Shown here: positions 20,908 to 32,871 of the stretch, piece after piece
How positions within the stretch are numbered: position 1 is the first letter of the stretch
Layout of the letters: every line of letters begins with the position of its first letter
Assembly: GCF_035046485.1 (NCBI RefSeq)
Contig: NC_085137.1
Location: 345,206,505 to 345,270,504 of the forward strand
From: Aedes albopictus
Lineage: Eukaryota; Arthropoda; Insecta; Diptera; Culicidae
Reading direction: 5' to 3'
Length of the DNA stretch: 64,000 nucleotides
Position numbers and translations under genes: made by a program
Notes under the pieces: generated by a model
Databases searched by the model: none
What the model saw: the letters and a program-made list of their open reading frames with translations, nothing else
Told to the model about the DNA's origin: nothing

Positions 20908-22309
20908 GGGTAGTGGAGGTATTTTGGACCGGGCAGGTATTTTGGCCCACCTAGAGAGTTTTATGATATTTATCACATAATCTCTACTAAATCTTGGTAA
21001 TTTTTAATTGGAACACGAAAAGTATTCAACTATGTGATGGCCTTTATTTTGGATGTCAGTTAAATATGCTGTTCAGTATTAAAAATAGAGAAAATGTTTT
21101 CACTTCCAATGAAACGCACGGAAAAGCACCAAAAAGAAAGAAGGTGACAAATTTGTAGTCGGCTTCGAAGAGGTATTAAATTTAACAAATAAATATTTAT
21201 TTCATGTGAATGTAGTTAGGGCATTGTAAGAACTCAAAATAAACTCTTCTTAACCTCGGTGGAGCGATAATATTTACTAAAATGGAGGTTTGAGCTATGG
21301 CCAAAATATGTTCAACATAATCAGATGTGAACATATTTTGGACCACCTGTCAGATCCATCTCTCCAGTTCCTTCTTAAGGGAGAAAATATTCATGCCAAT
21401 GTATTTAATGTACTCTAAAAACAGATAAATAGAATAAGTTGGGACCTCCCGTGATCTGGGTTGTTATACGTTTATTTTACTATGAGATTGTTGTGGGTTC
21501 GATTTGTTCTAACAACTTTTCGCCAAGTTAAAAATTTTGATTTGATTTGTGTTTTAACAACTTTTCAACAAGTTGAATTTTTCAGGTGTTCTGTCACCTA
21601 GTTTAGAAAAGTTGTCCTTCTCGGCAATCAGTTGATGACTGAGACAATGTGTTATCTAATGTATGTTTGACAATTTACGTTTCATTCAAATTACTTTATT
21701 TTTGATGGCCTTTCCACTCATTACAATATGTGTGGAACGCCTTCATATTTAGCAAAATCACTAAACTTTCACACTTCTAGAAAGCGTTACGTAATTTTTG
21801 CATGGTGACTGACGTCATGCAATAGTTAATAAATACACGTTTTACGTAACATTTTGTTATGAAACATCATACTACAATGCGTAAAAACTGGCAATTGCAA
21901 CAACATTTCATCTTTTTTTACCGTTACGTAATTTTTAAACGTTCCCTGCCTAAAAAATGAATAGAAAAGATGTAAACTTCACGTAGTTTTAACTATGTTT
22001 AAATTTTTGCTGAGGTGGCTTTCATTTCATCAATCAATTGAAGTTTAGTTTGGTGGGCCAAAATATGTGCACTTGATGGTCCAAAATAAAATCAGGTGGT
22101 CCAAAATACAAGCCCGAGATCCTTCAGGAGTTTTGATATTTATTGTATTTAATACAACAATTTTAAGTTCTGTTTGGCCTTTTTCGACAGAAAACATGGT
22201 GCTCTACATAATGCCTACTGAAATTATCCATATTTTGAAGGGGAAACTTTCTTTTTTCGCTGAATTGTTCATCCACTTCCTAAAGGGGTCCAAAATACCT
22301 CCCTTACCC
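20908..22309. mobile_element. TA-flanked GGGTA-type TIR element (1402 bp)
   Basis: The left end GGGTAGTGGAGGTATTTTGG and the right end read inward GGGTAAGGGAGGTATTTTGG both continue with ACC, flanked by TA at 20906-20907 and 22310-22311. The word RTATTTTGGNCCACCT recurs in direct and inverted form near 20936, 21340, 22050, 22077 and 22098. No open frame resembles a transposase. Confidence 0.88.
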
Positions 22310-22311
22310 TA

Positions 22312-23262
22312 TTGCCGGCAAAAAGTGAGCGAAACGCTTCCGTCGAAGACCGTTGTTGCGATCCAACCATAGAGTCACAAAAAATATTCAACGAATAGCC
22401 TGACTTGAACCACAGCAAAAACAACAAACAAGTCTTACTTGTTCATCGTGTGAAGTAATTACGTCACCACAATCACTCAACCAAAAGGGATTCGTCTGAT
22501 CAAAACATTTCGTCCGTTCGAAGTTGAATTTCTCGGTAGGGGCGAAAACATGAAATAAACATCCTCGAAAACTGCATCACCTGTCGTGTTTGCGTCCCTT
22601 CCGTTGTTATTCTTTTCCTATGTGTATATTTTCGACGCTTGAGTTTAGTTCGAGTCGATGCTCGACCGGTCGCGACAGTTAAGCCTTTTCGCTGTATGTA
22701 TGTAGGTTGCCCTTCCTTGATGATCTTAATTCTTTCCTCTTGTTGCTTTCAAAACTGGGCCTACGTACATAAAGGTTCAGGTGCACCTAGGGGTAAACAC
22801 TGTTGTTGTGCTAGCCAGCCAGTAAACCTCGAAAGTCGAAAGGATCTGAAGGATGTGGAGGAACACATACACCTACCCCTACCTACCCATAAGATGATGG
22901 AGACGGCGAAGAACCTGTTTTGTTTTTCCTTTCCGTTTTGATTGAAGTGGTTGCGGTGCGGTGTTCGAGGTTTATTGAAGCGTGTCTTTGCCGTGCCGAG
23001 GCTCCGTATGAGTTGTGAAGAAAGGCTTTCGGAAGCTAAGGCCGGCAAGTAGGAAGGCTTATTTTCGTTTGGTTCGGGTGTGAGAAACGAATGTTCGTAG
23101 TAAGGATTTTGTAAACGGATTTTGATTATGTTATGTACCGCCTCTAAGATTTGATTTGGAATTGTTAGGATGCGTCCTATTTTTCAAAAGTTGTTGAAAA
23201 TGGAATTTCATGTGCTCATCAAGATTCAAATTATGTGCTTCAAAAAAGAATCCTCCGAGTTT
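22312..23262. other. Unassigned, locally GC-richer segment
   Basis: Positions 22640-23060 are less AT-rich than the neighbourhood and contain overlapping frames of 95-100 codons on both strands with no domain I recognise. This could be a host exon, UTR or regulatory block; nothing in the sequence decides. Confidence 0.25.
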
Positions 23263-23263
23263 A

Positions 23264-23378
23264 CAGTCATTGCACAATTATGGGTAACTTTGTCACAATT
23301 ATTAGTCAGTCAGATCACGATGCTATTCAAATGGAATCGACCCATAATTGTGGGTGACCCATGATTGTGCTATGACTG
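23264..23378. mobile_element. CAGTCATNGCACAAT MITE, copy 1 (115 bp)
   Basis: CAGTCATTGCACAATTATGG at the left and CAGTCATAGCACAATCATGG inward from the right, with TA outside both (23262-23263, 23379-23380). The second copy at 53506-53620 has exactly the same length. Confidence 0.9.
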
Positions 23379-23473
23379 TAATATTAAATTATATTAACTA
23401 AAAATTGAGATTTAGAGGTGGCGCAAACGCCTTAAAGTTGAATTTTCGAATAATTTCGATACATTCACTTTAA

Positions 23474-23588
23474 CCCTGAAAGGGATACCTTCATGGCCTC
23501 AGTTTCGTCACCTCGCTGAGTGTGTTCCATCAAATACGAGCTCTGAAAGGCGCCTGGGTCCAATGGACCCCAGGTATCCCTTTTAGTG
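23474..23588. mobile_element. GGGATACC MITE, intact copy (115 bp, TTAA-flanked)
   Basis: CCCTGAAAGGGATACC and the inverse of CACTAAAAGGGATACC bound the element, with TTAA at 23470-23473 and 23589-23592. A second copy, split by two later insertions, lies at 33376-34051. Confidence 0.9.
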
Positions 23589-23889
23589 TTAATTATCAAA
23601 ACCTTCTCAATTTTCAACCAATTTTCAATCTTTTAACATGGTTTTCTTAAAAAATCTGTTTTGAATATTCTCATGGAATACATTTTTTTTCCAAAATCAC
23701 GTTAAATTTAAGATTTCAACTTTTTTTTATTGTTTTACTCACTTTTTTTTTCGGTAACTTTCAAACTGGTTGAGCAATTCTACATCTTTTAGCATGCTTT
23801 TGTAGATATTGTTGTTTTCTAAAATTTTGTGAAAACACTAGGTATACCTCGATTTAGTGGACATTTCAAACGAAGCAAATTTTTTTATT

Positions 23890-24159
23890 AATCTTATTCT
23901 TCTTCTTCTTCATGGCTCTACGTCCCACTGGGACTGGGCCTGCCTCGCTTCAAATTAGTGTTCTTTGAGCATTTCCACAGTTATTAGTTGAAGGGGTTTC
24001 TTTACCTGCCATTGCATGAATTTGTATATTGTGAGGCAAGCACAATGATACACTATGCCCAGGGAGTCGAGAAAAATTTCCCGACCGGAACGGGAATCGA
24101 ACCCGCCGTCTCCGGATTAGCGATCCATAGCCTTAACCTCTAGGCTAACTGGAGACCCC
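23890..24159 (-). mobile_element. tRNA-derived SINE (Feilai-like), full length
   Basis: The minus strand starts GGTCTCCAGTTAGCCTAGAG, has box B GGGTTCGATTCCCG, and the body word TGGAAATGCTCAAAGAACAC, and ends in (AAG)n at 23895-23912. TTTTTTATT on both sides (23881-23889, 24160-24168) is the likely target duplication. Confidence 0.9.
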
Positions 24160-24197
24160 TTTTTTATTTAAATTGTATACCCAAATGTACCAGACAC

Positions 24198-24596
24198 ATT
24201 CTACCGTGACGTTACAACGTTTTGACGCCTTTTTGGTCAGATTTTCCACTATACCTCGTAAATTCGACCGTAAACCCTCAAATATTTTCACATATTCGGA
24301 TTCCTTGTAAAATTTCCAATAAATATGATCTGTGGAACAGTTAGTTTTCATTGGGAAAGTATGTTAAAAATGGGAATGAGTAGCATGACGTTACAACGTT
24401 ATAACGTCACGCTACTGATTCCCATATTTAACATACTTTTCCGATGAAAACTAACCGTTCAACAGATTAAACTTATTGAAAATTTTACAAGGAATTCGAA
24501 TATGCAAAAATATTTGAGGGTTCACGGTCGAACTTACGAGTTTTAGTGGAAAATCTGACAAAAAGGCGTCAAAACGTTATAACGTCACGGTAGAAT
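24198..24596. mobile_element. Fully palindromic foldback MITE (399 bp)
   Basis: CATTCTACCGTGACGTTACA at the left matches the inverse of the right end, and the complementarity continues to the centre near 24395 (TGACGTTACAACGT next to ACGTTATAACGTCA). ACGTTATAACGT-like words occur at both ends and at the centre. There is no clear target duplication. Confidence 0.85.
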
Positions 24597-24839
24597 GAAA
24601 ACTGAGTTTTTGACAAAAGGCTCCGAGTGTTTGGCATATAATAGTAATTCTCGCTAAATAACGAATAGACCGCGTGATTACTGGTTGTGCTGTATTTGTC
24701 GAGCGATCTTTCTGTACGAGTAGTGAAGGTTTGTACCGCTATCTGCTTGGTAGCCTTTTTTTGCAATTCTGCGGTGTTAAATAAAAGTACTAATAGTGGC
24801 CCCATAATTTTCAACTTCATTACGACGGTCTCCGAAAAA

Positions 24840-25690
24840 ACTTCTCAAATCAAATCATAATGTTTTTTTTTTTTATTTTCAGATTTTTTCAGAAAATCTT
24901 CCATGTGCTCCTCTAGAAGTGTCACAAAGAATTCTTTTACGATATCTTGCATAAATTGCTTCACCAATTGCAGCATTATTTTTCACAAATCTTTTAAGAG
25001 ATTATCGAAAAATTCGCCCAGGGATTACTTCAGAAGTTCTTTAAAACATTTTTATGGATTCAATCGGAAATTTTCTTCGGGGGTTTGTTTGGAAATTCCT
25101 CCTATTCAACAAATTTCACAATGAATTCTTTCAAAGCATCTTTTATGATTTACTACTGAGATTCCATTTTTTTGTAAAATTCTTTCAAAAATTCGTTCAG
25201 AGATTCCTTCAGTAATTCCTATAGGCATTTATTCAGAAGTTCTTCCAAATATTAATAAAACATTCAAACATGCCTGAGAAACTATTCCAGAGTTTTTTCA
25301 GAAAATGTTTCAAAAGTTACTTAAAAAATGTACTGGGGTTACTTTGGAAATTCTTCCAAGGAATTCACCAGAAATTCCCCCAGGAACTTTCAATTGCTCC
25401 AGAAATTCCACTAGGAACTCCTTCAGAAGTTTCACAAAGAGTTCCTCCAGGGATTTCTTTAGAAAATTCTTTAGAGATTTACCCTATTTTTTCGGGACTA
25501 TTCCATTTTTTTTTCTAAAAAATCCTTAAGCATTCCAAACTCTTCTGGGGGCTCTGACACTTTAATGTGGACACTTTTAAAACAATGAGAGATCCATTCG
25601 CGAATTTTCAGCAGGGATTCCTAAAGAAACTGCCCTAGAGGTTCCTTCACATGTTTCTTGAAGGATTCTTTCAGAAAATCTCCCGTGGCT
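24840..25690. repeat. Degenerate ATTCCTCCAGRAATT array, left part
   Basis: Words such as GATTCCTTCAG, AATTCCTCC and TTCAGAAATTC recur every 20-30 bases in irregular order. Frames of 70-80 codons rich in F, S, P and N are products of the repeat, not genes. Confidence 0.75.
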
Positions 25691-26015
25691 TTTATTATGA
25701 ACTAGCGTGCCCGGCATACATTGTATTTCCATTTAAAAATTTGACAACTGTTGAGATCATTGAAGCACCGTAGTTTAAAAAAAGGAGTTTAAAATCGGTC
25801 AACTGGTTCAAAAGTTATGATATTTTGAAAAATTTTAGTTTTAAAAGCTTTGATTTTTAGGACTACCCTATCTGAAAATTGGCCACCCTAATGACAAAAT
25901 AAAAAATACGGGTCTAATTATTTTCGAACAACTACCAACCCAACAAGTTTCACGACAATCGGAGTTGCACTCTGTCGTTTTTCTATGAAATGGCTGATAT
26001 AAATTCGACTAATTA
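25691..26015. repeat. LINE-like 3' fragment ACTAGCGTGCCCGGC
   Basis: This insert between array parts starts ACTAGCGTGCCCGGCATACA and contains TTTGACAACTGTTGAG and GTTTCACGACAATCGG. TTTGACAACTGTTGAGC also occurs at 35990-36006, so the two probably share a dispersed 3' end family. Confidence 0.4.
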
Positions 26016-26679
26016 CACAGCGTAACAAAAAATAACTTTTGGTCTGTCTCAAGAGCAAACTTATGTGTCTCTGACAGATTTCGGGCCGCTGAATCCGAAT
26101 CCGGGCTCAGATTTGCTCCAGAACGTCACAATTTTGGGCTTTACCCCAATTTATAGGGCAGAATATACGATTTTGGGCTTTTTTGACTGCCAGCCATTAA
26201 GCATGGAAATATTTTTTTTAAGCGATCAAAAGGTAAATTGGTCAATTAACCTCTAAATTACCGACTCATGCAAAATATTTTGTTTTACCAAATCAAATTT
26301 CATAGATTTAAGCATTTTATGTTAGTAAGTAAACTTGCATGTAACTTTTGGAGGGTAACTTGTATGGGAAATATCGTACTTAACATAAATCGCTTAAAAC
26401 TATCATATTTTGATACGGTAAAACAAAATATTTTGCATGAGTCGTTAATTTAGATGTTAATTGACCAATTTACCTTTTGGTTGCTTAAAAAATATATTTC
26501 TATGTTTAATGGTTTGCAGTCAAAAAAGCCCAAAATCGCATATTTTGACCTATAAATTGGGGTATAGCTAAAAATTCTGACGTGCTGGAGCAAATCTGAG
26601 CCCAGATTCGGATTCAGCGGCCCAAAATCTGTCAGAGACACATAAGTTTGCTCTTGAGACAAAAAAATGTTGCGCTGTG
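26016..26679. mobile_element. Foldback element CACAGCG (664 bp, arms about 300 bp)
   Basis: CACAGCG at 26016 and CGCTGTG ending at 26679 are the termini. The arms share GTCTCAAGAGCAAACTTATG, GGGCCGCTGAATCCGAATCC (left) and their inverses (right). TTA adjoins both ends. The same peptide is spelled on both strands (SLTDFGPLNPN), which is a by-product of the inverted repeat. A half copy is at 29957-30126. Confidence 0.88.
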
Positions 26680-26689
26680 TTATTATCTC

Positions 26690-27870
26690 CAAGATAATAT
26701 CTCCAGATTTTCCTCCAGAGACTTCTTTGCAATTTTCTCCAAGGAAAACCTGCACCAGATTTTTCGATAATTCTTTCATGGATACTTTCTGAAATCCATC
26801 CTAGGAGTAATTTAAAAAATCTTTCATGAGTTCGTGAAAAAAACCTCCCAGGGATTCTTAAAGAAATCTTTCAAGAACTCCTTTGGAAACTCCTCGTAGA
26901 TTGACTTTAAAAAATCATGCATGAAATAAAAAAAAACATTCAGATTTTTTTTTATAAAATCTTCTGGGATTCATTTAGACCTTAGAATTTCCTCCAGAAA
27001 TTTCTCAAAAACTCATTAAGAATGTCTTGCATGGATGGCTTCCAAAAACTTCAAGAATTTCTTACAATAAATCTTGCATAGATGGCTTCAGTAATTCGTC
27101 TATGAATTTCTACAGATTATTTTTTTCATAGAGATTCCTCCAGAAATTTTTCAAAGCATTCAGCTGCAAAACCTTCCATAAACTTTCTCAAAGATACTCC
27201 ATGGTTAAAAAAATGATTCGTGGATACATTGAGAATCAGAAGTTCAGAACTCCCTTCAACATTTTCTCAGATGATTTCTAAACAATTTTGTGCAAGGTTT
27301 GCTTTTGAAATTCTACAGATTATTAAGGAAATTCCCAAGATTTATTAATATTCCTTTAGGTATTTCTACATTTTTCTTCCAGAAATGGCTCCAAGGGTTT
27401 CTTAAGAAAGTCTTAGAAAATCCTCCAAGGATTCCTTTAGATTTTTTTTCTACAGATTCTTTTAGGGATGCTTATAAGGATTCTTACAGAAAGGCTGGGA
27501 TTCATTCTTGCATAGATTCCTGTTGAAATTCACACAGAGGTTTTCTCAGAAATTTCTCCAGGATTTCCTCTAAGCGTATACCTTCAGGAATTTCTTTATA
27601 GATTCATACAAGAATTCATTTAAAAACTTTAGGATTTTTGTTAGAGGATTTCTCCAGGATTTTTTTTCCAAAAGGTGTTGTTAGGTATTCGACCAGGGGT
27701 TACCAGGTGTTTCCAGGTGTTTCTTTAGGTATTCTTCCTGAAATTTCTTCAGGAAAACCATCAATGGATTTTTAAAATATTCCTGTTTTTTTTCAGACAA
27801 TCTTTCAGGAATTCTTTTGGAATTTTCTTCAGATTTTCTTAAAAATTCCTTGAGTGTGTAACGACGCCTA
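26690..27870. repeat. Degenerate ATTCCTCCAGRAATT array, right part
   Basis: Continuation of the array at 24840-25690 after the foldback element. The same TTCCTCCAGAAATTT and CAGGAATTTCTT words run to about 27860. Confidence 0.75.
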
Positions 27871-28037
27871 TGATTGGTTCATTGGGTTAACATGCTTCCC
27901 GCCCAACTAATCACATTTCGGAAATATCGTGTAACAAAAAATACAAAACAAGAAAACACATCAATCATTTATTGATTGCTATTTCTGAGACAGCAGAACA
28001 TGCACCAAGCTTCTGTAAGCAGAAGAAACTAAATGTA

Positions 28038-28960
28038 CAGGGGATGGCCAGAATGTTTGGGATAGGCAACTTTTTTTCTCCCACAAAAAAATTCAACATG
28101 CTGTAACTTTTCATAGAGTGCATCAAAAAATCTCAAATTTTGACTGTTTGTCAAGCTATTATATGTGCATCATTGGTACAAATTTGGGCTCGATTGGTTA
28201 ATTTTTCGTGAAGTTAGAACCGTTTGGGTAAAACACTATTATTTAAACAACAAATTTTTGAACTGTCATATCTTGGAAACCAGTGAACCGAATTGAATGA
28301 ATTTTATAACGTTTATCAACAATAAATTGATACTTAATACGACGTTATAAAATGTAATATTTTCTTACGGCGAATTAAGTTATACCGGATTGAAATTTTT
28401 ACCCATATAGAGGAAAATAAGTCAAATTTACAATACCACACAAAAATTACTAAATGTGTGCTTCCTTCAATCTAAATAGGATCTAATATATCTGATTAGA
28501 GATAACTTGAGAACAGAAGTGGAAAATCTTTGGATATCAACACTAAAATTTATTGACATTGATGTAAAAAAATAACATTTTTTCGAGAAAAATCTAAAAA
28601 GTGTCAATCTATGATAACTTTTTTCAACGATAAAAAAGTACCTATGTTTTAATAGTTTGTGAAGCATTTACATACTGTTAGTGTACGTTCAAATTTTCAT
28701 TCAATTCGGTTCACTGGTTTCCGAGATATGACAGCTCAAAAATGATTTGTTTAAAAAATAGTGTTTTACCCGAACGGTTCTAACTTTGCGAAATATTAAT
28801 CAATCGAGCCCAAATTTGTACCAATGATGAACACATAATAGGTTGACAAACAGTCAAAATTTGAGATTTTTTGATGCGCTCTATGAAAAGTTATAGCTTG
28901 TTGAACTTTTTTGTGATAGAAAAAAAAGTTGCCTATCCCAAACATTTTGGCCATCCCCTG
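28038..28960. mobile_element. TA-flanked foldback element CAGGGGATGGCC (923 bp)
   Basis: CAGGGGATGGCCARAATGTT occurs at both ends in inverted orientation and continues GGGATAGGCAACTTTTTT. TA is at 28036-28037 and 28961-28962. The arms match over roughly 280 bases (ATCAAAAAATCTCAAATTTT, GACTGTTTGTCAA, GGTACAAATTTGGGCTCGAT). No transposase is present. Confidence 0.92.
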
Positions 28961-28962
28961 TA

Positions 28963-29956
28963 GACACAAACAATTTGCAGAGAGAACGCGCCTTTCTAGG
29001 CCGATTTTCTCCCTTTCCTCGAAAAAAAACAACCAACAACAAATACAAACGACCTCACCAATCAAGTTAGACATTGAGGCAAAAGAAAAAATCGAAACCA
29101 ATTCGGTTCTCGTTTGTCTGCCGTAAGAAATTTAATGCCATTCACTGCGCCGCGCGCTCGCTCGTTCGGAATGCATCGCTGTAAAAAAAATCCTCAGTTC
29201 GATGGAAAGCACACTCGCACAAGTGGTTTCGTTCGGGTCGAAATTACCGAAAAATTAGGCGTAAATTGACTTTAATTGGTTTCGGAGAGGAAGTGTTAAA
29301 AACACTGAGATGCCTCTCCCCTCCGTGGATTGAGTTTTTCTATGAAGGAAATGGATATACGTAACCTTTGATATTCACCTTACAGATATCGTGGATGGTG
29401 GTGGCTGCGATGAAAGAAAATATATGTGGAAACAAGAAAGCGAAAAGTAAAACTTTCGACTTTTGTGCATCGTGCGGTATGGTGTACCACAGGCAACTAT
29501 TAAATTCCCGACTCAGTGGCAGTGAGTGTTTCCACCTTTCATTTTCGTTTATTTAGATTTAGGATATTGGGTTAATAGAGTTTCGTCTTACCCTGCTGCA
29601 TCTAGGCGATTTGGTCTATGGACTTGGGCTCGGAACGTGTTGCGTGTTTGTTGTGTGTGGCAGATGAAGTCAAAAGATTTTGCGACGGCGACATGTCGTC
29701 ACCGTTGAGGAAATCCAACCGGTGATTTTGAGCATCATCCGTTGAGAAGCGCCCACTCGAGGGAGGTAGGGGATTGTTGTTCGGAATGTATCATCTGTGG
29801 GGAAAATTATGCGTCGAATTCATTTCAAATGAAAATAAACATCACAGATTTTTAGGACACACAGTCTGTGCACATATTATGAGAGACAATCATAGAACTC
29901 ATATGTGAATATGACGATTGCTAACCTAAACAAATACTTTCGTTTTCAAAAGATTT
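28963..29956. other. Unassigned segment, mixed composition
   Basis: Positions 29140-29800 are GC-richer, with frames of about 60 codons that I do not recognise. No repeat ends are visible. A host exon or regulatory block cannot be excluded. Confidence 0.25.
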
Positions 29957-30126
29957 CACAGCGCAACATTTTTTTTTTTTGTCTCAAGAGCAAACTTATG
30001 TGTCTCTGACAGATTTTGGGCCGCTGAATCCGAATCCGGGCTCAGATTTGTTCCAGCACGTCACAATTTTGAGCTATACCTCAATTTATAGGGCAAAATA
30101 TGCGATTTTGGGCTTTTTTGACTGCT
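29957..30126 (+). mobile_element. Half copy of the CACAGCG foldback element
   Basis: From CACAGCGCAACA to GGGCTTTTTTGACTGC it matches the left arm of 26016-26679; the other arm is missing. Confidence 0.85.
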
Positions 30127-30500
30127 AAGACCTTGCGATGTATTTCGCATGCACTTTTGATGCAATGCGAAATGCGATGTTTTCCGAATGCACATTGGCT
30201 GCATTCTGCAGCAACTGACAATTCTTTGACGTATGTCAGTTGTTGCAGTTATCGAATTTCATTCGGTAGGTAAGTGAAACGTAAACATGTTGCAGTTATC
30301 GAACATTTACTGTATCAACCCCAAACAGATTAAAATTTACCTTCGGTAGAACAAAAATCCCTTACACTGTCGCCAATATGTGATATGTTATATGTGATAT
30401 TATTACAGGAAACATATTTACCAATTTTTAACCTTCTTATTTACATCTCTCTCTACTTTCACAGTGTACCCATACGGAGGTCTAGACCTCTTCTCGCTAC
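30127..30500. other. Spacer with a short hairpin
   Basis: GCAACTGACA and TGTCAGTTGTTGC near 30222-30247 form a short hairpin, and GTTGCAGTTATCGAA occurs twice (about 30243 and 30289). Nothing else is recognised. Confidence 0.4.
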
Positions 30501-30502
30501 TA

Positions 30503-31008
30503 CCCGAACAGAAGCGAATATCAACAGCATAATAAAATATGTTATTTTGGCATAATAACTGTATAATGGAATCAATGATTTTTATGTTATTAACATATCT
30601 TATTATGTTACAAATTTGTCTGTCATAAGCGGCAAAATAACAAAAATCATAACAAAAAAATGTTCCTGGAAGGCCAATTTAATAACAAGTTTTGTTAGAT
30701 TCAAAAACAATTTAATCACAATGAATCTATCTGAATTTTAAAACTTGTTATTGTTTTGTTATAGTTCATCACATATTTGTACATTTTTAAAAGTAGAATA
30801 ATAACAAAACTTGGTCTACAACAAAGTATATTATTGAAATGTTATTTAGTGGATGAATCTTCAATAAGTTGATCATAACAAAATAAGATTGCCCAACAAA
30901 ACATGTTATATAAAAGTAATACTTTGATACGTTAATAATAACAAATGATGATATAAAAACAGGCTATGTGATTCTGTTGTTATGAATTTGATATTCTCTT
31001 TTCTCGGG
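30503..31008. mobile_element. TA-flanked CCCGA-type TIR element (506 bp)
   Basis: CCCGAACAGAAGCGAATATC at the left and CCCGAGAAAAGAGAATATC inward from the right, with TA at 30501-30502 and 31009-31010. AACAAAAT / GTTAT words recur throughout in both orientations. Confidence 0.82.
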
Positions 31009-31143
31009 TATGGTGTATTCATAAGAGTGTTGTCTGTGGTAAAGCACCACATCCACAATAGAAGCGCCACTTTCGACTTTAAACTTACTTCAACGGCACA
31101 TATATGTCAAAACACCTTTATATCACACATCATATAGGTAATA

Positions 31144-32610
31144 CACTGGAACCTCTTTTTATGCACATGGCTGGGACTGCATAAATTAAAAATGTGCATA
31201 AATTAAAAAGGCATAAAAAGAGGGAAATGTATGCATAAATTAAGTTTAGGCTTTAATTGGAGAATCTAGTTCGCAAGAACAGGTCTTGCTTCTGGGCAGT
31301 TGAGGTGGGACTGAGGGGGTTTCCAGAAAGTTTCCAGAGAGCCTAAAAAGGGGGTTCCAAGAGGCTGCAGGGGCGTTTTAAGGAGTTGTCTTGGGGGATT
31401 TGAGGAGCCTTTTAAGGATGTTCTGTCAAGATTTTTTGGTGTTTACATGGGATTATGGGGAATTCTGGGATATTTCAATACTATTAAGTGGGTTTCAGGG
31501 GCGTTCCAAGGGGCTTTAGGGGCAATTCAAGGGATCTCAGCAGACTTAAAAGGGCGTTGCAAGAGGTTTGAGGGGCGATTTAAGGTATTTCAGAATCTGC
31601 TCTGAAACTTCCTGAAATGCCTCAAAAATCCTCCTTAAACCCCCGGGGACCCCATATAACGCACCTGAGAGGCTTCGAAACCCCTGAGAACTCCTCCGTA
31701 ACGCCTCTGAATCCCCCGAAATGCTCTGAAACGTCCTGAAATACCTCCAAAATCCCTCTTAAACCCCATCGGACCCCATGTAACGCACCTGAGAAGCTCC
31801 AAACCCCCTGAAAACTCCTCCGGAACGCTTCCGTAACGCCTCTGAACCCCACCGAAGAGCCTCTGAAACGTCCTTAAATGCCTCCAAAATCCCCCTTAGA
31901 ACCCCTCGGACCCCATGTAACGTACCTGAGGGACTCCAAACCCCCCGCAAACTCCTCCGTAACGCTTCCGTAACCCCTCTTAATCCCACAGAACATGCTC
32001 TGAAACGTCCTGAAATGGATTCAAAATCCCCCTTAAACGCGCTCGGACCCTATGTAACGCACCTGAGAACCCCAAACTCCCTAAAAACTCCTCCGTAACG
32101 CTTTCGTAACGCCTCTTAATCACGTCGAAAATGGTCTAAAACATTTTGAAATGCCTCCAAAATCCAACTTAAACCCCCTCGGACCCCATGTAACGCACCT
32201 GAGATCACCCCGAAAACTCCTCCGTAACGCCTCTGAATCACGCCTCTGAATCACGCCGAAAATGGTCTGAAATATCCTGAAATGCCTCAAAAATCCTCCA
32301 AAAACAAAACCCCTAAAAACGCCTCCGTAACGCCTCTGAAACCAGCATAAAATTATCTGAGACTTCCTGAAATGACTCCGAAGCTCCCTCCCTACTCGGA
32401 CCCCATGTAACGCACATGAGACCTTCGGATACACCCAATAACGAACCTGTAACCTTCCTTTGCTCTCCTCTGTAAACACCCCTTGGCCACCGTTGCAACA
32501 GTTCCCGTCATGTTTAAATATTCTTATGCACAATATTGATAATGAGTATCTTTCCCACTTTTTAAATTAAAAGTGCATAAAAATAACATGCATAAAAAGA
32601 GGTTTTAGTG
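31144..32610. mobile_element. TA-flanked CACTNNAACC TIR element carrying mirrored arrays (1467 bp)
   Basis: CACTGGAACCTCTTTTTATG at the left and CACTAAAACCTCTTTTTATG inward from the right, with TA at 31142-31143 and 32611-32612. Further GCATAAATTAAAA words lie inside both ends. The interior is a repeat array that reverses direction near 31590: G-rich to the left, C-rich to the right. Frames of 60-137 codons here follow the repeats. Confidence 0.88.
31600..32480 (-). repeat. About 125-bp degenerate tandem repeat inside the TIR element
   Basis: Each unit carries GGACCCCATGTAACGCACCT, then CTCCTCCGTAACGC and CTGAAAYGTCCTGAAATGCC. At least six units are seen. A related fragment is at 46850-46900 and 47250-47370. 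Confidence 0.85.
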
Positions 32611-32612
32611 TA

Positions 32613-32864
32613 CACTAAAAAGTGAAATTTATGCTCCATATACAACAGCTCCATGGTTACTTGGGTATGGGATACATTCAATTATTTATCAAGAAATTAC
32701 TCAATTCATCCAGGAAAGGTGTTTCTCCAGGATTATTCCATAGAATAACCTATAGGGCGTCTTACATTTGACTTCCCGGATAAAAAACTACCATTCATTA
32801 CATGGTAAATATTATTGAAATATGACTGGTTTTATTGTTCACAATAAAACACACAGTAGATATA
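32613..32864. other. Short spacer
   Basis: It contains CCATGGTTACTTGGGTA near 32653-32669, the same word as the outer end of the 6898-11383 unit next to a TA, but the partner end is not found. Confidence 0.35.
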
Positions 32865-32871
32865 TTGTTAT

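Noticed and set aside
26065..26779. Matching peptides on opposite strands containing SLTDFGPLNPN
   Set aside because: They arise from the long inverted arms of the foldback element, not from two genes.
30222..30247. Short hairpin as a microRNA precursor
   Set aside because: The stem is only about 13 bp around a short loop, too small for a typical precursor.
31622..32533. Minus-strand frames with repeated FRGVTEAF-like peptides
   Set aside because: They follow the degenerate satellite unit; no start context or independent evidence for expression.
32653..32669. A second CCCAAGTAACCA-bounded element
   Set aside because: Only one end could be found; no inverted partner at a reasonable distance.
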